Source of the DNA: Ornithinibacillus xuwenensis
GTDB taxonomy: Bacteria > Bacillota > Bacilli > Bacillales > Amphibacillaceae
Length of the DNA: 64,000 bases
Reading direction: 5' to 3'
Assembly (NCBI RefSeq): GCF_039614845.1
Contig: NZ_JBDIML010000004.1
Location: 62,001-126,000 of the forward strand
Shown here: piece after piece, positions 37,349 to 46,292 of the stretch
Numbering within the stretch: the stretch's first letter is position 1
How the letters are laid out: every line of letters begins with the position of its first letter
Program-made: the position numbers and the translations under genes
The notes under the pieces: model-generated
The model's database searches: none
What the model was told of the DNA's origin: nothing
Seen by the model: only the letters and a program-made list of their open reading frames with translations

Positions 37349-37504
37349 ATGATGAAAAAACTTATTGCTTCATTAGCTTTAGGAACTCTTCTTGTTGGTG
37401 GATTTTTATTCGCACAAGATTCTCAACCAAGTGAATTAGCACATGGTGAGGCAGAGCCTAGCGTATTCAACATTTCTAGTGTTTCTTTAGTTAATGTTTA
37501 CTAA
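37349..37504 (+). CDS. 51-residue exported pro-peptide, candidate quorum-sensing signal
   Basis: ATG ATG at 37349/37352 follow GGGAGGGA. The protein has MMKK, a hydrophobic signal segment (LIASLALGTLLVGGFLFA) with a likely cleavage after FLFA-Q, an acidic/polar middle (DSQPSELAHGEAEP) and a less polar C-terminus ending SVSLVNVY. Size and layout match PapR, NprX and Phr pro-peptides, whose mature signal is the last 5-8 residues or so after export and proteolysis, re-imported by an oligopeptide permease. It directly follows the HTH-TPR receptor gene and precedes a terminator. The family assignment is by architecture, not by sequence identity. Confidence 0.75.
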   Translation: MMKKLIASLALGTLLVGGFLFAQDSQPSELAHGEAEPSVFNISSVSLVNVY

Positions 37505-37566
37505 TCAATTTTAAAGCTTGTCAGTAATTCTTAATTTTTTACCCTATTACTATATGATAGATTTTG

Positions 37567-37604
37567 CCTGAAGTAGTGTGGAAACTATTTCAGGTCTTTT
37601 TTTT
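37567..37604 (+). terminator. Terminator of the regulator-peptide operon
   Basis: CCTGAAGTAGT/ACTATTTCAGG stem (one G-T pair) followed by TC and eight T. The remaining bases to 37844 are very AT-rich; I see no further element I can support there. Confidence 0.88.
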
Positions 37605-37844
37605 ATGAATTATACAGATTATTCCATAAAATTAGATTTTAATTTTTTATTATAACAAGACCAAAATTTTTATACAAATATTTCGGGTTATCACCTGTAA
37701 TGCAATAATCCTGTGTTATCATAGTGAATGGGAAGGGTGAATTTTAAATTTTTAAAAAATTTAATGTTTATAGGATTTTATGCATACACTTTTCCTGAGA
37801 AATAATAGATAGGAGTATGGATAAATAAGAAAGGGGATGCAGAG

Positions 37845-37952
37845 ATGGAAGAATATGCTCTATCTGGTGCTACGTGGTTTTGGATGTTTGTTCCAATGCC
37901 ATTATTAATTTTATTTTCAATTGTTTCGTTGTTTACGAAAAAGGGGGATTAG
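37845..37952 (+). CDS. 35-residue single-span membrane protein upstream of the symporter
   Basis: Reads MEEYALSGATWFWM, then FVPMPLLILFSIVSLF, then TKKGD: one transmembrane helix with a short polar head and a basic tail. AAGGGG lies 8 bases before ATG, and the stop is only 3 bp before the GTG of the symporter, so the pair should be co-translated. Very short helical proteins next to sodium:solute symporters are annotated elsewhere as symporter accessory subunits; that role is inferred here from position and topology. Confidence 0.75.
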   Translation: MEEYALSGATWFWMFVPMPLLILFSIVSLFTKKGD

Positions 37953-37955
37953 GAA

Positions 37956-39494
37956 GTGGACTTTACAGTATTAGCTACGTTTATTGTATATTTAATTGGA
38001 ATGCTAGTTATTGGTATTGTCATGTATTACAGAACTAATAATTTATCAGATTATGTGTTAGGTGGACGCTCACTCAGTCCTAGTGTTGCCGCATTAAGTG
38101 CAGGAGCTTCTGACATGAGTGGTTGGCTACTACTCGGATTACCTGGTGCTATTTATGTTTCCGGATTTGGTGGAGCATATGGTGGTTGGATGGCCATTGG
38201 GCTAGCAGTTGGTGCCTATTTAAACTGGCAATTCGTGGCCAAGAGATTACGTGTATATACAGAAGTCTCGAATAACTCAATCACGATTCCAGATTTTCTG
38301 GAGAATCGCTTTAAAGATAAGTCTCATATACTCCGTGTAATTTCTGCACTTGTTATTCTATTATTTTTCACCTTTTATACATCTTCGGGCATGGTTGCAG
38401 GAGCAACACTATTCGAATCTTCATTTGATTTATCCTATAATACAGCACTATGGATTGGTGCTATTGTAGTTGTGTCGTACACGTTCTTAGGTGGATTTTT
38501 AGCGGTAGTTTGGACAGATTTCTTCCAAGGTATATTAATGCTTGTAGCGTTAATTGTTGTACCAATTGTTGCTTTAAATGAAATTGGTGGTTGGGATGCT
38601 GCTGTTCAAGCAATTGGTAATGTAGATCCTGCACTTCTGGATATGTTAGCAGGGGTTGGTACGTTTGCCGGAACAATTGCCATTATCTCAGGTGCTGCTT
38701 GGGGATTAGGATACTTTGGCCAGCCACATATTCTAGTTCGCTTCATGGCATTGCGTTCACCAAAAGATGTACCTAAAGCAAAATTCGTCGGAACGACATG
38801 GATGATTCTAGGGTTGTATGGTGCAGTATTTACTGGATTCATTGGTATTGCGTTCATTGGAACACAGGACGTATCGCAGTTAGGTGAATATGGCATTAAG
38901 CTTGTTGAGGAAAATGGAATGCAAGTACTTGATAATGAGGAAACAATCTTTATCGCCTTTACACAGCTTTTATTCCATCCTGTTATAGCCGGAATTCTAT
39001 TGGCTGCTATCTTGTCAGCAATCATGAGTACAATTGATTCACAATTATTGGTTTCTTCTTCTGCCGTAGCAGAGGATTTCTACAAAGCTATTTTCCGTAA
39101 AAAAGCGACGGACAAAGAACTTGTTTGGGTTGGAAGAATTGCGACAGGTGTTATTGCATTAATTGCAACATTACTTGCGATGAACCCAGAAAACTCTGTG
39201 TTAGAGCTAGTTGACTTTGCCTGGGCTGGATTTGGTGCCGCCTTCGGTCCAACTATTATTCTAGCATTATTCTGGAAACGTATGACACGTAACGGAGCAT
39301 TAGCGGGTATTGTCGCTGGTGCGGTTACCGTTATCGTATGGGGAGGATACTTGGAAGGTGGAATTTTCGATTTATATGAAATCGTTCCAGGATTTATTCT
39401 TAACTTAATCGTTACCGTAATTGTCAGCTTACTAGGAAAAACGACAAGTGAAATGGAATCTGAATTTGATGAGACGTTAGCACAGTTAAAATAA
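37956..39494 (+). CDS. putP: Sodium/proline symporter, SSS family (PutP/OpuE)
   Basis: 512 residues with about thirteen membrane helices. Proline-symporter motifs include the N-terminal DYVLGGRSLSPSVAALSAGASDMSGWLLLGLPG block, split by residues 35-70, GYFGQPHILVRFMA near 255 and STIDSQLLVSSSAVAEDFYK near 360. The location just upstream of gatCAB matches opuE of B. subtilis, an osmotically controlled proline importer, while the neighbouring P5C dehydrogenase suggests catabolic use; sequence alone does not decide. The GTG start follows AAGGGGG. Confidence 0.93.
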   Translation: MDFTVLATFIVYLIGMLVIGIVMYYRTNNLSDYVLGGRSLSPSVAALSAGASDMSGWLLLGLPGAIYVSGFGGAYGGWMAIGLAVGAYLNWQFVAKRLRVYTEVSNNSITIPDFLENRFKDKSHILRVISALVILLFFTFYTSSGMVAGATLFESSFDLSYNTALWIGAIVVVSYTFLGGFLAVVWTDFFQGILMLVALIVVPIVALNEIGGWDAAVQAIGNVDPALLDMLAGVGTFAGTIAIISGAAWGLGYFGQPHILVRFMALRSPKDVPKAKFVGTTWMILGLYGAVFTGFIGIAFIGTQDVSQLGEYGIKLVEENGMQVLDNEETIFIAFTQLLFHPVIAGILLAAILSAIMSTIDSQLLVSSSAVAEDFYKAIFRKKATDKELVWVGRIATGVIALIATLLAMNPENSVLELVDFAWAGFGAAFGPTIILALFWKRMTRNGALAGIVAGAVTVIVWGGYLEGGIFDLYEIVPGFILNLIVTVIVSLLGKTTSEMESEFDETLAQLK

Positions 39495-39507
39495 TTTTGA
39501 TTAATTA

Positions 39508-39541
39508 GGTCACTTCTTATTTAAGGAGTGGCCTTTTTTAT
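39508..39541 (+). terminator. Terminator of the symporter gene
   Basis: GGTCACTTC/GGAGTGGCC-type stem (with G-T pairs) followed by a T-run. Confidence 0.82.
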
Positions 39542-39562
39542 ATGGTTTCATTGCTTGAAAAG

Positions 39563-39592
39563 TTGCCTATCCCTAGTAAATTCTGCTATTAT
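39563..39592 (+). promoter_or_regulatory. Sigma-A promoter of gatCAB
   Basis: TTGCCT (39563-39568), 18-bp spacer with an upstream TG, TATTAT (39587-39592). Confidence 0.65.
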
Positions 39593-39671
39593 CAATAGTA
39601 TTGTAGCAGTTTTTTAATTGTCCAAAAGATAATGATAAACTAATCACGATAGATTAATGGAGGTGCAAAGA

Positions 39672-39965
39672 ATGGCAGAAATTACAAAGGATCAAGTGAA
39701 GCACGTTGCAAATTTAGCACGTCTTGAAATTACGGAGCAAGAAGCAGAGATGTTTACGGAGCAATTAAGCTCCATAATTACATTTGCAGAGCAACTAAAT
39801 GAATTAGACACGGATGGAATTGAGCCAACTACCCACGTCTTAGACTTGAAGAACGTCATGCGTAAGGACGAGCCTAGACAATGGATTACAAGAGAGGATG
39901 CATTGAAGAATGCTCCAGATCAAAAGGATGGGCAGTTCCGGGTACCATCAATTCTGGCCGATTAA
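39672..39965 (+). CDS. gatC: Asp/Glu-tRNA amidotransferase subunit C
   Basis: 97-residue subunit of the GatCAB complex, which converts Glu-tRNA(Gln) to Gln-tRNA(Gln) (and Asp-tRNA(Asn) to Asn-tRNA(Asn)). Shows KHVANLARLEIT near 12 and the typical C-terminal DGQFRVPSIL. ATG 39672 sits 6 bases after GGAGGTG; five upstream codons in frame were excluded because they contain that site. Confidence 0.95.
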   Translation: MAEITKDQVKHVANLARLEITEQEAEMFTEQLSSIITFAEQLNELDTDGIEPTTHVLDLKNVMRKDEPRQWITREDALKNAPDQKDGQFRVPSILAD

Positions 39966-40028
39966 CAACGAATTTTCGGCTGCACATGCCCAACAAAGCC
40001 AGTTTTCTAAGAATAAGGAGGGAAATCG

Positions 40029-41498
40029 ATGTCATTGTTTGATAACAGCATAAAAGAAATAGAAGCAAAATTACATAATAAAGAAATTACCGTGAGTGAC
40101 CTTGTTGAGGCTTCTTATAATCGTATTCATGAAGTTGATGACCAGGTTCACGCATTTTTAACATTAGATGAAGAAAACGCACGTCAAAAAGCAAAAGAAT
40201 TAGATAACGGTTCGGATACAACTGCTAAGTTATTCGGAATTCCGGTGGGAATTAAAGATAATATCGTAACAAAAGGACTGCGCACAACTTGTGGAAGTCA
40301 ATTTTTACGTAATTTTAATGATCCTCTTTACGATGCAACTGTAGTGGAAAAACTAAATGCTGAGAAAGTCGTGACAGTAGGAAAATTAAATATGGATGAG
40401 TTTGCAATGGGTTCCTCTAATGAGAATTCAAGTTATACGCCAACTCGTAATCCTTGGAATACAGACTATGTACCAGGAGGATCTAGTGGTGGATCAGCAG
40501 CAGCGGTTGCATCAGGTCAGGTTCTTTTCTCATTAGGCTCTGATACTGGTGGTTCCATTCGTCAGCCAGCAGCATTCTGTGGTGTGGTTGGTTTGAAGCC
40601 TACCTATGGTCTTGTATCCCGTTTTGGATTAGTTGCTTTCGCATCTTCCCTAGATCAAATTGGACCATTAACACGTACGGTTGAAGATAATGCACGAGTA
40701 CTAGAAGTAATTGCAGGTCATGACAAAATGGATTCTACTAGTGCAAATGTGGAAGTCCCAACATATACAGAAGCGTTGACAGGTGATGTTAACGGATTAA
40801 AAATTGCGGTTCCGAAAGAGTACTTAGCAGAAGGTGTTAATCCTGAGGTTCGTGAAGCAGTGATGGAAGCTCTGAAAGTCTATGAATCACTTGGAGCTAC
40901 TTGGGAAGAGGTTTCTCTGCCGCATTCTAAATATGCAGTCTCAACCTATTATTTACTAGCTTCATCTGAAGCATCGGCAAACCTAGCGCGCTTTGATGGT
41001 GTTCGCTATGGCGTTCGTTCGGAAAACGCAGATAATATGGTTGATATGTTTAAAAAGTCTCGTAGTGAAGGCTTCGGGGAAGAAGTGAAGCGACGTATTA
41101 TGCTTGGAACCTTTGCCTTAAGCTCTGGCTATTATGATGCTTATTATAAAAAAGCACAAAAAGTACGTACATTAATTAAGAATGATTTTGAAAAAATATT
41201 CGAGGAATATGATGTTGTTATTGGGCCTACAACACCAACACCTGCATTTAAGGTTGGCGAGAAAATTAATGATCCATTAACGATGTATGCAAATGATATC
41301 TTAACCATTCCAGTAAACTTAGCTGGCGTTCCAGGAATCTCTGTTCCATGTGGATTATCAGAGGCAGGTCTTCCAATTGGTCTACAAATCATTGGAAAGC
41401 ATTTTGATGAGAGTACGGTATTCCGTGCAGCACATGCATTTGAACAAGCAACAGATCACCATACAAAACGACCTCAACTAGGAGGTGCAAAGGCATGA
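40029..41498 (+). CDS. gatA: Asp/Glu-tRNA amidotransferase subunit A
   Basis: 489-residue amidase-signature enzyme that frees ammonia from glutamine for GatB. The Ser-cisSer-Lys catalytic region is seen in GIKDNIVTKG (Lys near 79) and PGGSSGGSAAAVASG near 150, with GSDTGGSIRQPA near 172. AAGGAGGG precedes the ATG. It overlaps gatB by 4 bp. Confidence 0.97.
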   Translation: MSLFDNSIKEIEAKLHNKEITVSDLVEASYNRIHEVDDQVHAFLTLDEENARQKAKELDNGSDTTAKLFGIPVGIKDNIVTKGLRTTCGSQFLRNFNDPLYDATVVEKLNAEKVVTVGKLNMDEFAMGSSNENSSYTPTRNPWNTDYVPGGSSGGSAAAVASGQVLFSLGSDTGGSIRQPAAFCGVVGLKPTYGLVSRFGLVAFASSLDQIGPLTRTVEDNARVLEVIAGHDKMDSTSANVEVPTYTEALTGDVNGLKIAVPKEYLAEGVNPEVREAVMEALKVYESLGATWEEVSLPHSKYAVSTYYLLASSEASANLARFDGVRYGVRSENADNMVDMFKKSRSEGFGEEVKRRIMLGTFALSSGYYDAYYKKAQKVRTLIKNDFEKIFEEYDVVIGPTTPTPAFKVGEKINDPLTMYANDILTIPVNLAGVPGISVPCGLSEAGLPIGLQIIGKHFDESTVFRAAHAFEQATDHHTKRPQLGGAKA

Positions 41499-42925
41499 AT
41501 TTCGAAACAATTATTGGTTTAGAAGTACACGTTGAGCTGAAAACAAAAAGTAAAATATTTAGTCCGAGCCCAAATGCGTTTGGAGCAGAACCAAATTCAA
41601 ATGTGAATCCGATTGACTTAGGATATCCTGGAGTACTTCCGGTATTAAATGAAGAGGCAGTTAACTTTGCAATGAAGGCTGCGATGGCTCTAAATTGTCA
41701 AATTGCAACCGATACAAAATTCGACCGTAAAAATTACTTCTATCCAGATAATCCGAAGGCATACCAAATCTCACAATTTGATCAACCAATAGGCGAGCAT
41801 GGTTGGATTGAAATTGAAGTCGGTGGCAAGAAGAAAAGAATCGGAATTACGCGCGTGCATTTAGAAGAGGATGCAGGTAAGCTCACCCATGGTGATGATG
41901 GCTATTCTTATGTAGACTTTAACCGTCAAGGAACACCATTAATTGAAATTGTATCCGAGCCGGACATGCGTACTCCGGAAGAAGCATATGCATATCTAGA
42001 AAAGCTAAAAACCATTATCCAATATACGGGTGTTTCGGATGTGAAGATGCAGGAAGGTTCGCTACGTTGTGATGCCAATATTTCACTTCGTCCCTATGGA
42101 CAAGAGAAATTTGGTACGAAAGCAGAATTGAAAAATCTAAATTCATTTACCTTTGTTCAAAAGGGACTCGAATTTGAAGAGAAGCGTCAGGAAAAAGTAT
42201 TGCTTTCAGGTGGCGAAATTCTACAGGAAACTCGTCGTTATGATGAGAAAACAAAAGAAACCATCCTAATGCGTGTAAAGGAAGGTTCAGATGATTACCG
42301 TTATTTCCCAGAACCAGATTTAGTGCCTTTATATATTGACGATGCATGGAAGGAAAGAATTCGTAATGAAATTCCTGAGCTTCCAGATGCACGTAAACAA
42401 CGCTATATTAACGAGTTAGGTCTATCTGAGTATGATGCATCCATGCTAACTGGTTCGAAGGAGATGGCCGACTTCTTTGAAGAAACGATTCAACAAGGTG
42501 CTGATATAAAGCAGGCTTCTAACTGGTTAATGGGCGAAGTGTCTGGCTACATGAATAAGCACTATAAGGAATTACATGAATTAGCCCTTACACCAGATGC
42601 GTTAGGCAAAATGATTACGTTAATTGAGGATGGAACCATCTCTTCTAAAATTGCGAAAAAAGTATTTGCAGAATTAGTTGAAAATGGTGGTGATCCAGAA
42701 CAAATTGTAAAAGATAAGGGTATGGTTCAAATATCAGATGAGGGCCAATTGCGTGAAGTAATCACGGCAATACTCAATGACAATGAACAATCAATTATTG
42801 ATTACAAAAATGGGAAGGATCGTGCACTAGGATTTTTAGTTGGGCAAGTAATGAAAGCAACAAAAGGTCAAGCAAATCCTCCAATGGTTAATAAGATTTT
42901 GATTGAGGAAATGGATAAGCGATAA
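41495..42925 (+). CDS. gatB: Asp/Glu-tRNA amidotransferase subunit B
   Basis: 476 residues; the kinase/amidotransferase subunit that activates and amidates the mischarged tRNA. Signatures are IGLEVHVEL at the N-terminus, FDRKNYFYPDNPKAYQISQ near 75 and the C-terminal YqeY-like tail domain. The ATG overlaps the gatA TGA, and the operon ends at a hairpin. Confidence 0.97.
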   Translation: MNFETIIGLEVHVELKTKSKIFSPSPNAFGAEPNSNVNPIDLGYPGVLPVLNEEAVNFAMKAAMALNCQIATDTKFDRKNYFYPDNPKAYQISQFDQPIGEHGWIEIEVGGKKKRIGITRVHLEEDAGKLTHGDDGYSYVDFNRQGTPLIEIVSEPDMRTPEEAYAYLEKLKTIIQYTGVSDVKMQEGSLRCDANISLRPYGQEKFGTKAELKNLNSFTFVQKGLEFEEKRQEKVLLSGGEILQETRRYDEKTKETILMRVKEGSDDYRYFPEPDLVPLYIDDAWKERIRNEIPELPDARKQRYINELGLSEYDASMLTGSKEMADFFEETIQQGADIKQASNWLMGEVSGYMNKHYKELHELALTPDALGKMITLIEDGTISSKIAKKVFAELVENGGDPEQIVKDKGMVQISDEGQLREVITAILNDNEQSIIDYKNGKDRALGFLVGQVMKATKGQANPPMVNKILIEEMDKR

Positions 42926-42937
42926 AAAGTTATGTGG

Positions 42938-42975
42938 GGCTAGACTATTAGTAAAAAGTAGTCTAGCCTTTCTTC
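42938..42975 (+). terminator. Terminator of gatCAB
   Basis: Ten-bp stem GGCTAGACTA/TAGTCTAGCC followed by TTTCTTCT. Confidence 0.82.
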
Positions 42976-43138
42976 TGATAATGTTCTCGATTCCAAATCT
43001 TCTAAGTAGCATGATAAAAATCTTTTCAAATTCACAAAATATGGATATGATAGAAATACATGCGAATTTATCCAATCATTAATATAGATACTAATTATGA
43101 GGATTATGGCATAATGTAGCATTGGAGAGGGGACATGT

Positions 43139-44056
43139 ATGATGAAAAGAGCCCGTATAATTTATAATCCGACTTCAGGTCGTGAGGCGTTTAAGAAAGA
43201 ATTACCGGCTGTTTTGGAGAAATTTGAAAAAGCAGGTTATGAAACGTCTGCACATGCCACTACGGGTGAAGGTGATGCAATAGAAGCTGCCAGAACTGCC
43301 GTTGAACGTCAATACGATATTGTAATTGCAGCTGGTGGAGATGGCACGATTAACGAGGTAATTAATGGACTAGCTGAGCAGGAATATAAACCAAGGCTAG
43401 GGGTTATTCCAGTAGGAACAACCAATGATTTCGCAAGGGCATTAACAATCCCACGCGATATACAAAAAGCAGTGGATATTATTCTAGAGGATTATTCCAT
43501 GCTTTTAGATATAGGTAAAGTGAACAACCAGTTCTTCATTAATATTGCAGGTGGTGGAAAGCTTACCGAGTTAACGTACGACGTACCTAGTAAGCTTAAA
43601 ACAATGATTGGACAACTTGCATATTATGTAAAAGGAATTGAAATGCTTCCTTCCTTAAAGCCAACTCACGTCAAAATAGAATACGATGGAAATGAAATAG
43701 AAGAAGATATTATGTTATTTTTAATTTCCAATACGAATTCAGTGGGTGGATTTGAGAAGCTAGCACCAGATGCATGTTTAAATGATGGTTATTTTGACTT
43801 ATTAATATTACGGAAAACAAATCTGGCAGAGTTTATTCGAATTGCGACATTGGCATTACGAGGAGCTCATTTAGAGGACAAGCATGTCATCTATGCAAAA
43901 GCGAAACATATTACGGTAACACCAACCGATAAGATGCAATTAAATATTGATGGTGAATATGGTGGATTGCTACCAGGGGAATTCCGTAATCTTCAGCAGC
44001 ATATTGAATTCTTTGTACCAGAATCCTATTTTAATAGGGAGACTACTGAAGATTAA
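43139..44056 (+). CDS. dagK: Diacylglycerol kinase (lipid), DagK/YerQ
   Basis: 305 residues; phosphorylates diacylglycerol so it can be recycled into phospholipid, important where lipoteichoic acid synthesis makes diacylglycerol. The catalytic domain (about 1-130) has IIYNPTSGREAF, AAGGDGTINEVINGL near 65 and GTTNDFARAL near 97. ATG 43139 and ATG 43142 are both possible behind GGAGAGGGG. It lies between gatB and an rRNA methyltransferase, as in B. subtilis. Confidence 0.95.
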   Translation: MMKRARIIYNPTSGREAFKKELPAVLEKFEKAGYETSAHATTGEGDAIEAARTAVERQYDIVIAAGGDGTINEVINGLAEQEYKPRLGVIPVGTTNDFARALTIPRDIQKAVDIILEDYSMLLDIGKVNNQFFINIAGGGKLTELTYDVPSKLKTMIGQLAYYVKGIEMLPSLKPTHVKIEYDGNEIEEDIMLFLISNTNSVGGFEKLAPDACLNDGYFDLLILRKTNLAEFIRIATLALRGAHLEDKHVIYAKAKHITVTPTDKMQLNIDGEYGGLLPGEFRNLQQHIEFFVPESYFNRETTED

Positions 44057-44073
44057 GTAGTCTCCTTTCGTTT
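44038..44073 (+). terminator. Terminator overlapping the end of dagK
   Basis: Ten-bp stem GGAGACTACT/AGTAGTCTCC; the stop codon is in the loop/stem and a broken T-run follows. Confidence 0.78.
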
Positions 44074-44144
44074 CATATAAATGGATTTACAAGGTATGAT
44101 AAGATAAGAAGCAATAAATCAGAACGAAAAAGGAAGATACATAA

Positions 44145-45521
44145 ATGGCAAAACAATCTACACCAGTTAAGAAGAATGATACGGTTACCATACGCTTTGA
44201 AGACTTAACACATGAAGGAAATGGCGTTGGTAAAATAAATGGCTATCCGTTATTTGTTCCGTACGGTCTACCAGGTGAAGAAGCGCAGGTAAAGGTAGTG
44301 AAAGTAAATAAAAATTTTGGATTTGGAAAGTTGCTAGAAGTAAAAAATCCTAGTCCAGAACGAGTAGAACCGCCTTGTGATGTATTTTATAAATGTGGAG
44401 GCTGTCAGATTCAGCATATGAGCTATAATTTGCAGCTGTCTATGAAACAACAGCAAGTAAAAAACGTTCTACGTAAAGTTGCCCATCTAGAGCATGTACC
44501 GGTTCACCCTACGATTGGAATGGAAGATCCTTGGCGTTACCGGAATAAGGTTTCGATTCCAGTAGGGGAGAAAGACGGTGAATTGATTACGGGATTTTAC
44601 CAAATGCGAAGTCATCATATTATTGAAGATATGGATACCTGTGTTGTTCAAGACGATCTAAATGACCGAATGGTCGAAGCTGTTCGACGAATTGCGGATA
44701 GAATTGGTATCGAAGCGTATGATGAAAAAAGTCATCGTGGTGTATTACGTCATATCATGGTTCGAACTGGTCAAGAGACTAAAGAAACGATGATTGTACT
44801 AATTACACGTACGAAGGAACTACCGTATAAAAATGAATTCATCCGTGAATTAACCGAAACCTATCCAAATGTTAAATCAATTATCCATAATGTTAATCCT
44901 GCCCGTACGAATGTAATTTTGGGAGATAAGACAACCGTGCTTTGGGGTGAGGAATATATTTATGATTCTATCGGAGACATTCGCTTTGCAATTTCAGCAA
45001 AGTCCTTCTATCAAGTGAATCCAACACAAACTAAAAGACTCTATGAAAAAGCGTTGGAATATGCAGCAATCGATGAGCATGATACAGTTATTGATGCCTA
45101 TTGTGGAATTGGCACCATCTCATTATTCTTGGCGAAGAAAGCCAAAAAAGTTTACGGTGTTGAGATTGTTCCGGAAGCAATCGAGGATGCAAAAGAGAAT
45201 GCGAAATTAAACGGAATGACAAATGTTGAGTTTGAGGTTGGAACAGCAGAGGAAGTTATGCCAAAATGGAAGAAAGAGGGGCTGAGACCAGATGTCATTG
45301 TCGTTGACCCTCCTCGTAAAGGCTGTGATGAAGGATTGCTTCAAGCAATGATTGAAATGAGGCCGAAGCGAGTCGTCTATGTGTCCTGTAATCCATCCAC
45401 CCTTGCACGTGATTTGCGGATTTTAGAAGATGGTGGATATGAAACAAAAGAAGCACAGCCAGTCGATATGTTTCCGCAGAGTATGCATGTGGAGTGTGTG
45501 GCGTTGTTAGAGTTGAAATAG
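44145..45521 (+). CDS. rlmCD: 23S rRNA (uracil-C5)-methyltransferase, RlmCD-type (copy 1, YefA-like)
   Basis: 458-residue SAM-dependent methyltransferase of the RumA/TrmA family. An N-terminal TRAM domain (about 8-65) is followed by Fe-S cysteines CDVFYKCGGC near 79-88 with a fourth in DTCVV near 165, and the Rossmann fold DAYCGIGTIS near 318. DPPRKGCDEG and the nucleophile in YVSCNPSTL near 413 complete the active site. In B. subtilis YefA (RlmCD) methylates U747 and U1939. A second paralogue lies at 58937-60337. Confidence 0.92.
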   Translation: MAKQSTPVKKNDTVTIRFEDLTHEGNGVGKINGYPLFVPYGLPGEEAQVKVVKVNKNFGFGKLLEVKNPSPERVEPPCDVFYKCGGCQIQHMSYNLQLSMKQQQVKNVLRKVAHLEHVPVHPTIGMEDPWRYRNKVSIPVGEKDGELITGFYQMRSHHIIEDMDTCVVQDDLNDRMVEAVRRIADRIGIEAYDEKSHRGVLRHIMVRTGQETKETMIVLITRTKELPYKNEFIRELTETYPNVKSIIHNVNPARTNVILGDKTTVLWGEEYIYDSIGDIRFAISAKSFYQVNPTQTKRLYEKALEYAAIDEHDTVIDAYCGIGTISLFLAKKAKKVYGVEIVPEAIEDAKENAKLNGMTNVEFEVGTAEEVMPKWKKEGLRPDVIVVDPPRKGCDEGLLQAMIEMRPKRVVYVSCNPSTLARDLRILEDGGYETKEAQPVDMFPQSMHVECVALLELK

Positions 45522-45577
45522 CTTTGATATCAATGGGTTTAGTGGTTGTTAACTAAATATAGAAGTGTGTTTTATGT

Positions 45578-45608
45578 TCCCTCGGAGTAATAATTCGGGG
45601 GATTTTTT
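45578..45608 (+). terminator. Terminator of the first rRNA methyltransferase gene
   Basis: TCCCTCGGA/TTCGGGGGA stem with a GTAATAA loop followed by six T. The rest of the gap to 45740 shows nothing certain. Confidence 0.82.
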
Positions 45609-45740
45609 GCCCCCCGGGTTCTTACTTTTACATAAAAAAGTAAATACGATAAGTCCTTTCGTATGGCATTATGAGTTAAATTATAACTTTAAAAAAATTC
45701 ACAGATGAGTTCGTATATGTTTCGTTTTTTCCTTTCCATT

Positions 45741-46172
45741 TCATCTACTCAAAAACTTAGTTTGTAAAATGTTAATGGCCTCTTCAATTTCTTTTAGATC
45801 GGAATCTGTCAAATTTTTAATTCGCTCTTGAAAATTTAATTCAAGCTGTCGAAACACTTTATTCATTAGTACCGTTCCATTTTCTGTAAGACAAATGTCA
45901 AACTTTCGACGATCATTTGAATCAATAATTTTTTCGCATAGTTGACTTTGAATTAATTTTTTTAACTCACGGCTAGAATTAGGTAAAGATAAATGCAAGC
46001 ATTCACTGATTTCACTGAGAGTTACAGGTTGGCTAACCGTAATGAATTCTAATATTTTGTATTGAACGGTAGTTATGTTTTCAATTTTTATTTCTTTTGT
46101 CATATCATTTGTCACTTGATGCACAGATGACGTAAATCGAACGAACTGTTGGAAAAGCTTACCTTTGTCCAT
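45741..46172 (-). CDS. MarR family transcriptional regulator
   Basis: 143 residues with a winged helix-turn-helix at about 35-105: TTVQYKILEFI, the recognition region TLSEISECLHLSLPNSSRELKKL and the wing DRRKFDICLTENG. It is divergent from an NAD(P)H oxidoreductase gene, and a perfect palindrome sits between them, so repression of both genes is likely. ATG 46172 is chosen because GAGGTG lies 8 bases upstream; a GTG three codons earlier overlaps that site. There is no conserved N-terminal Cys of the YodB/OhrR redox kind, so the inducer is unclear. Confidence 0.9.
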   Translation of the reverse strand: MDKGKLFQQFVRFTSSVHQVTNDMTKEIKIENITTVQYKILEFITVSQPVTLSEISECLHLSLPNSSRELKKLIQSQLCEKIIDSNDRRKFDICLTENGTVLMNKVFRQLELNFQERIKNLTDSDLKEIEEAINILQTKFLSR

Positions 46173-46227
46173 GTAAATCACCTCAATTACAAAATATCAA
46201 AATTATTATCAAAAAACAATTATCAAT

Positions 46228-46278
46228 TGACAACTAAATTAGATGGATGGTACCATTTAGTTATCAAATGATAACTAA
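46228..46278 (+). promoter_or_regulatory. Promoter and palindromic operator of the NAD(P)H oxidoreductase gene
   Basis: TTGACA at 46228-46233, a 17-bp spacer and a weak -10 TACCAT at 46251-46256 are followed immediately by the perfect palindrome TTAGTTATCA-AA-TGATAACTAA (46257-46278). A related half-site, TTATCAATTGACAACTAA, overlaps the -35. A MarR-type dimer bound here would block the promoter. Confidence 0.72.
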
Positions 46279-46292
46279 AGGGGAGTTTTTTT

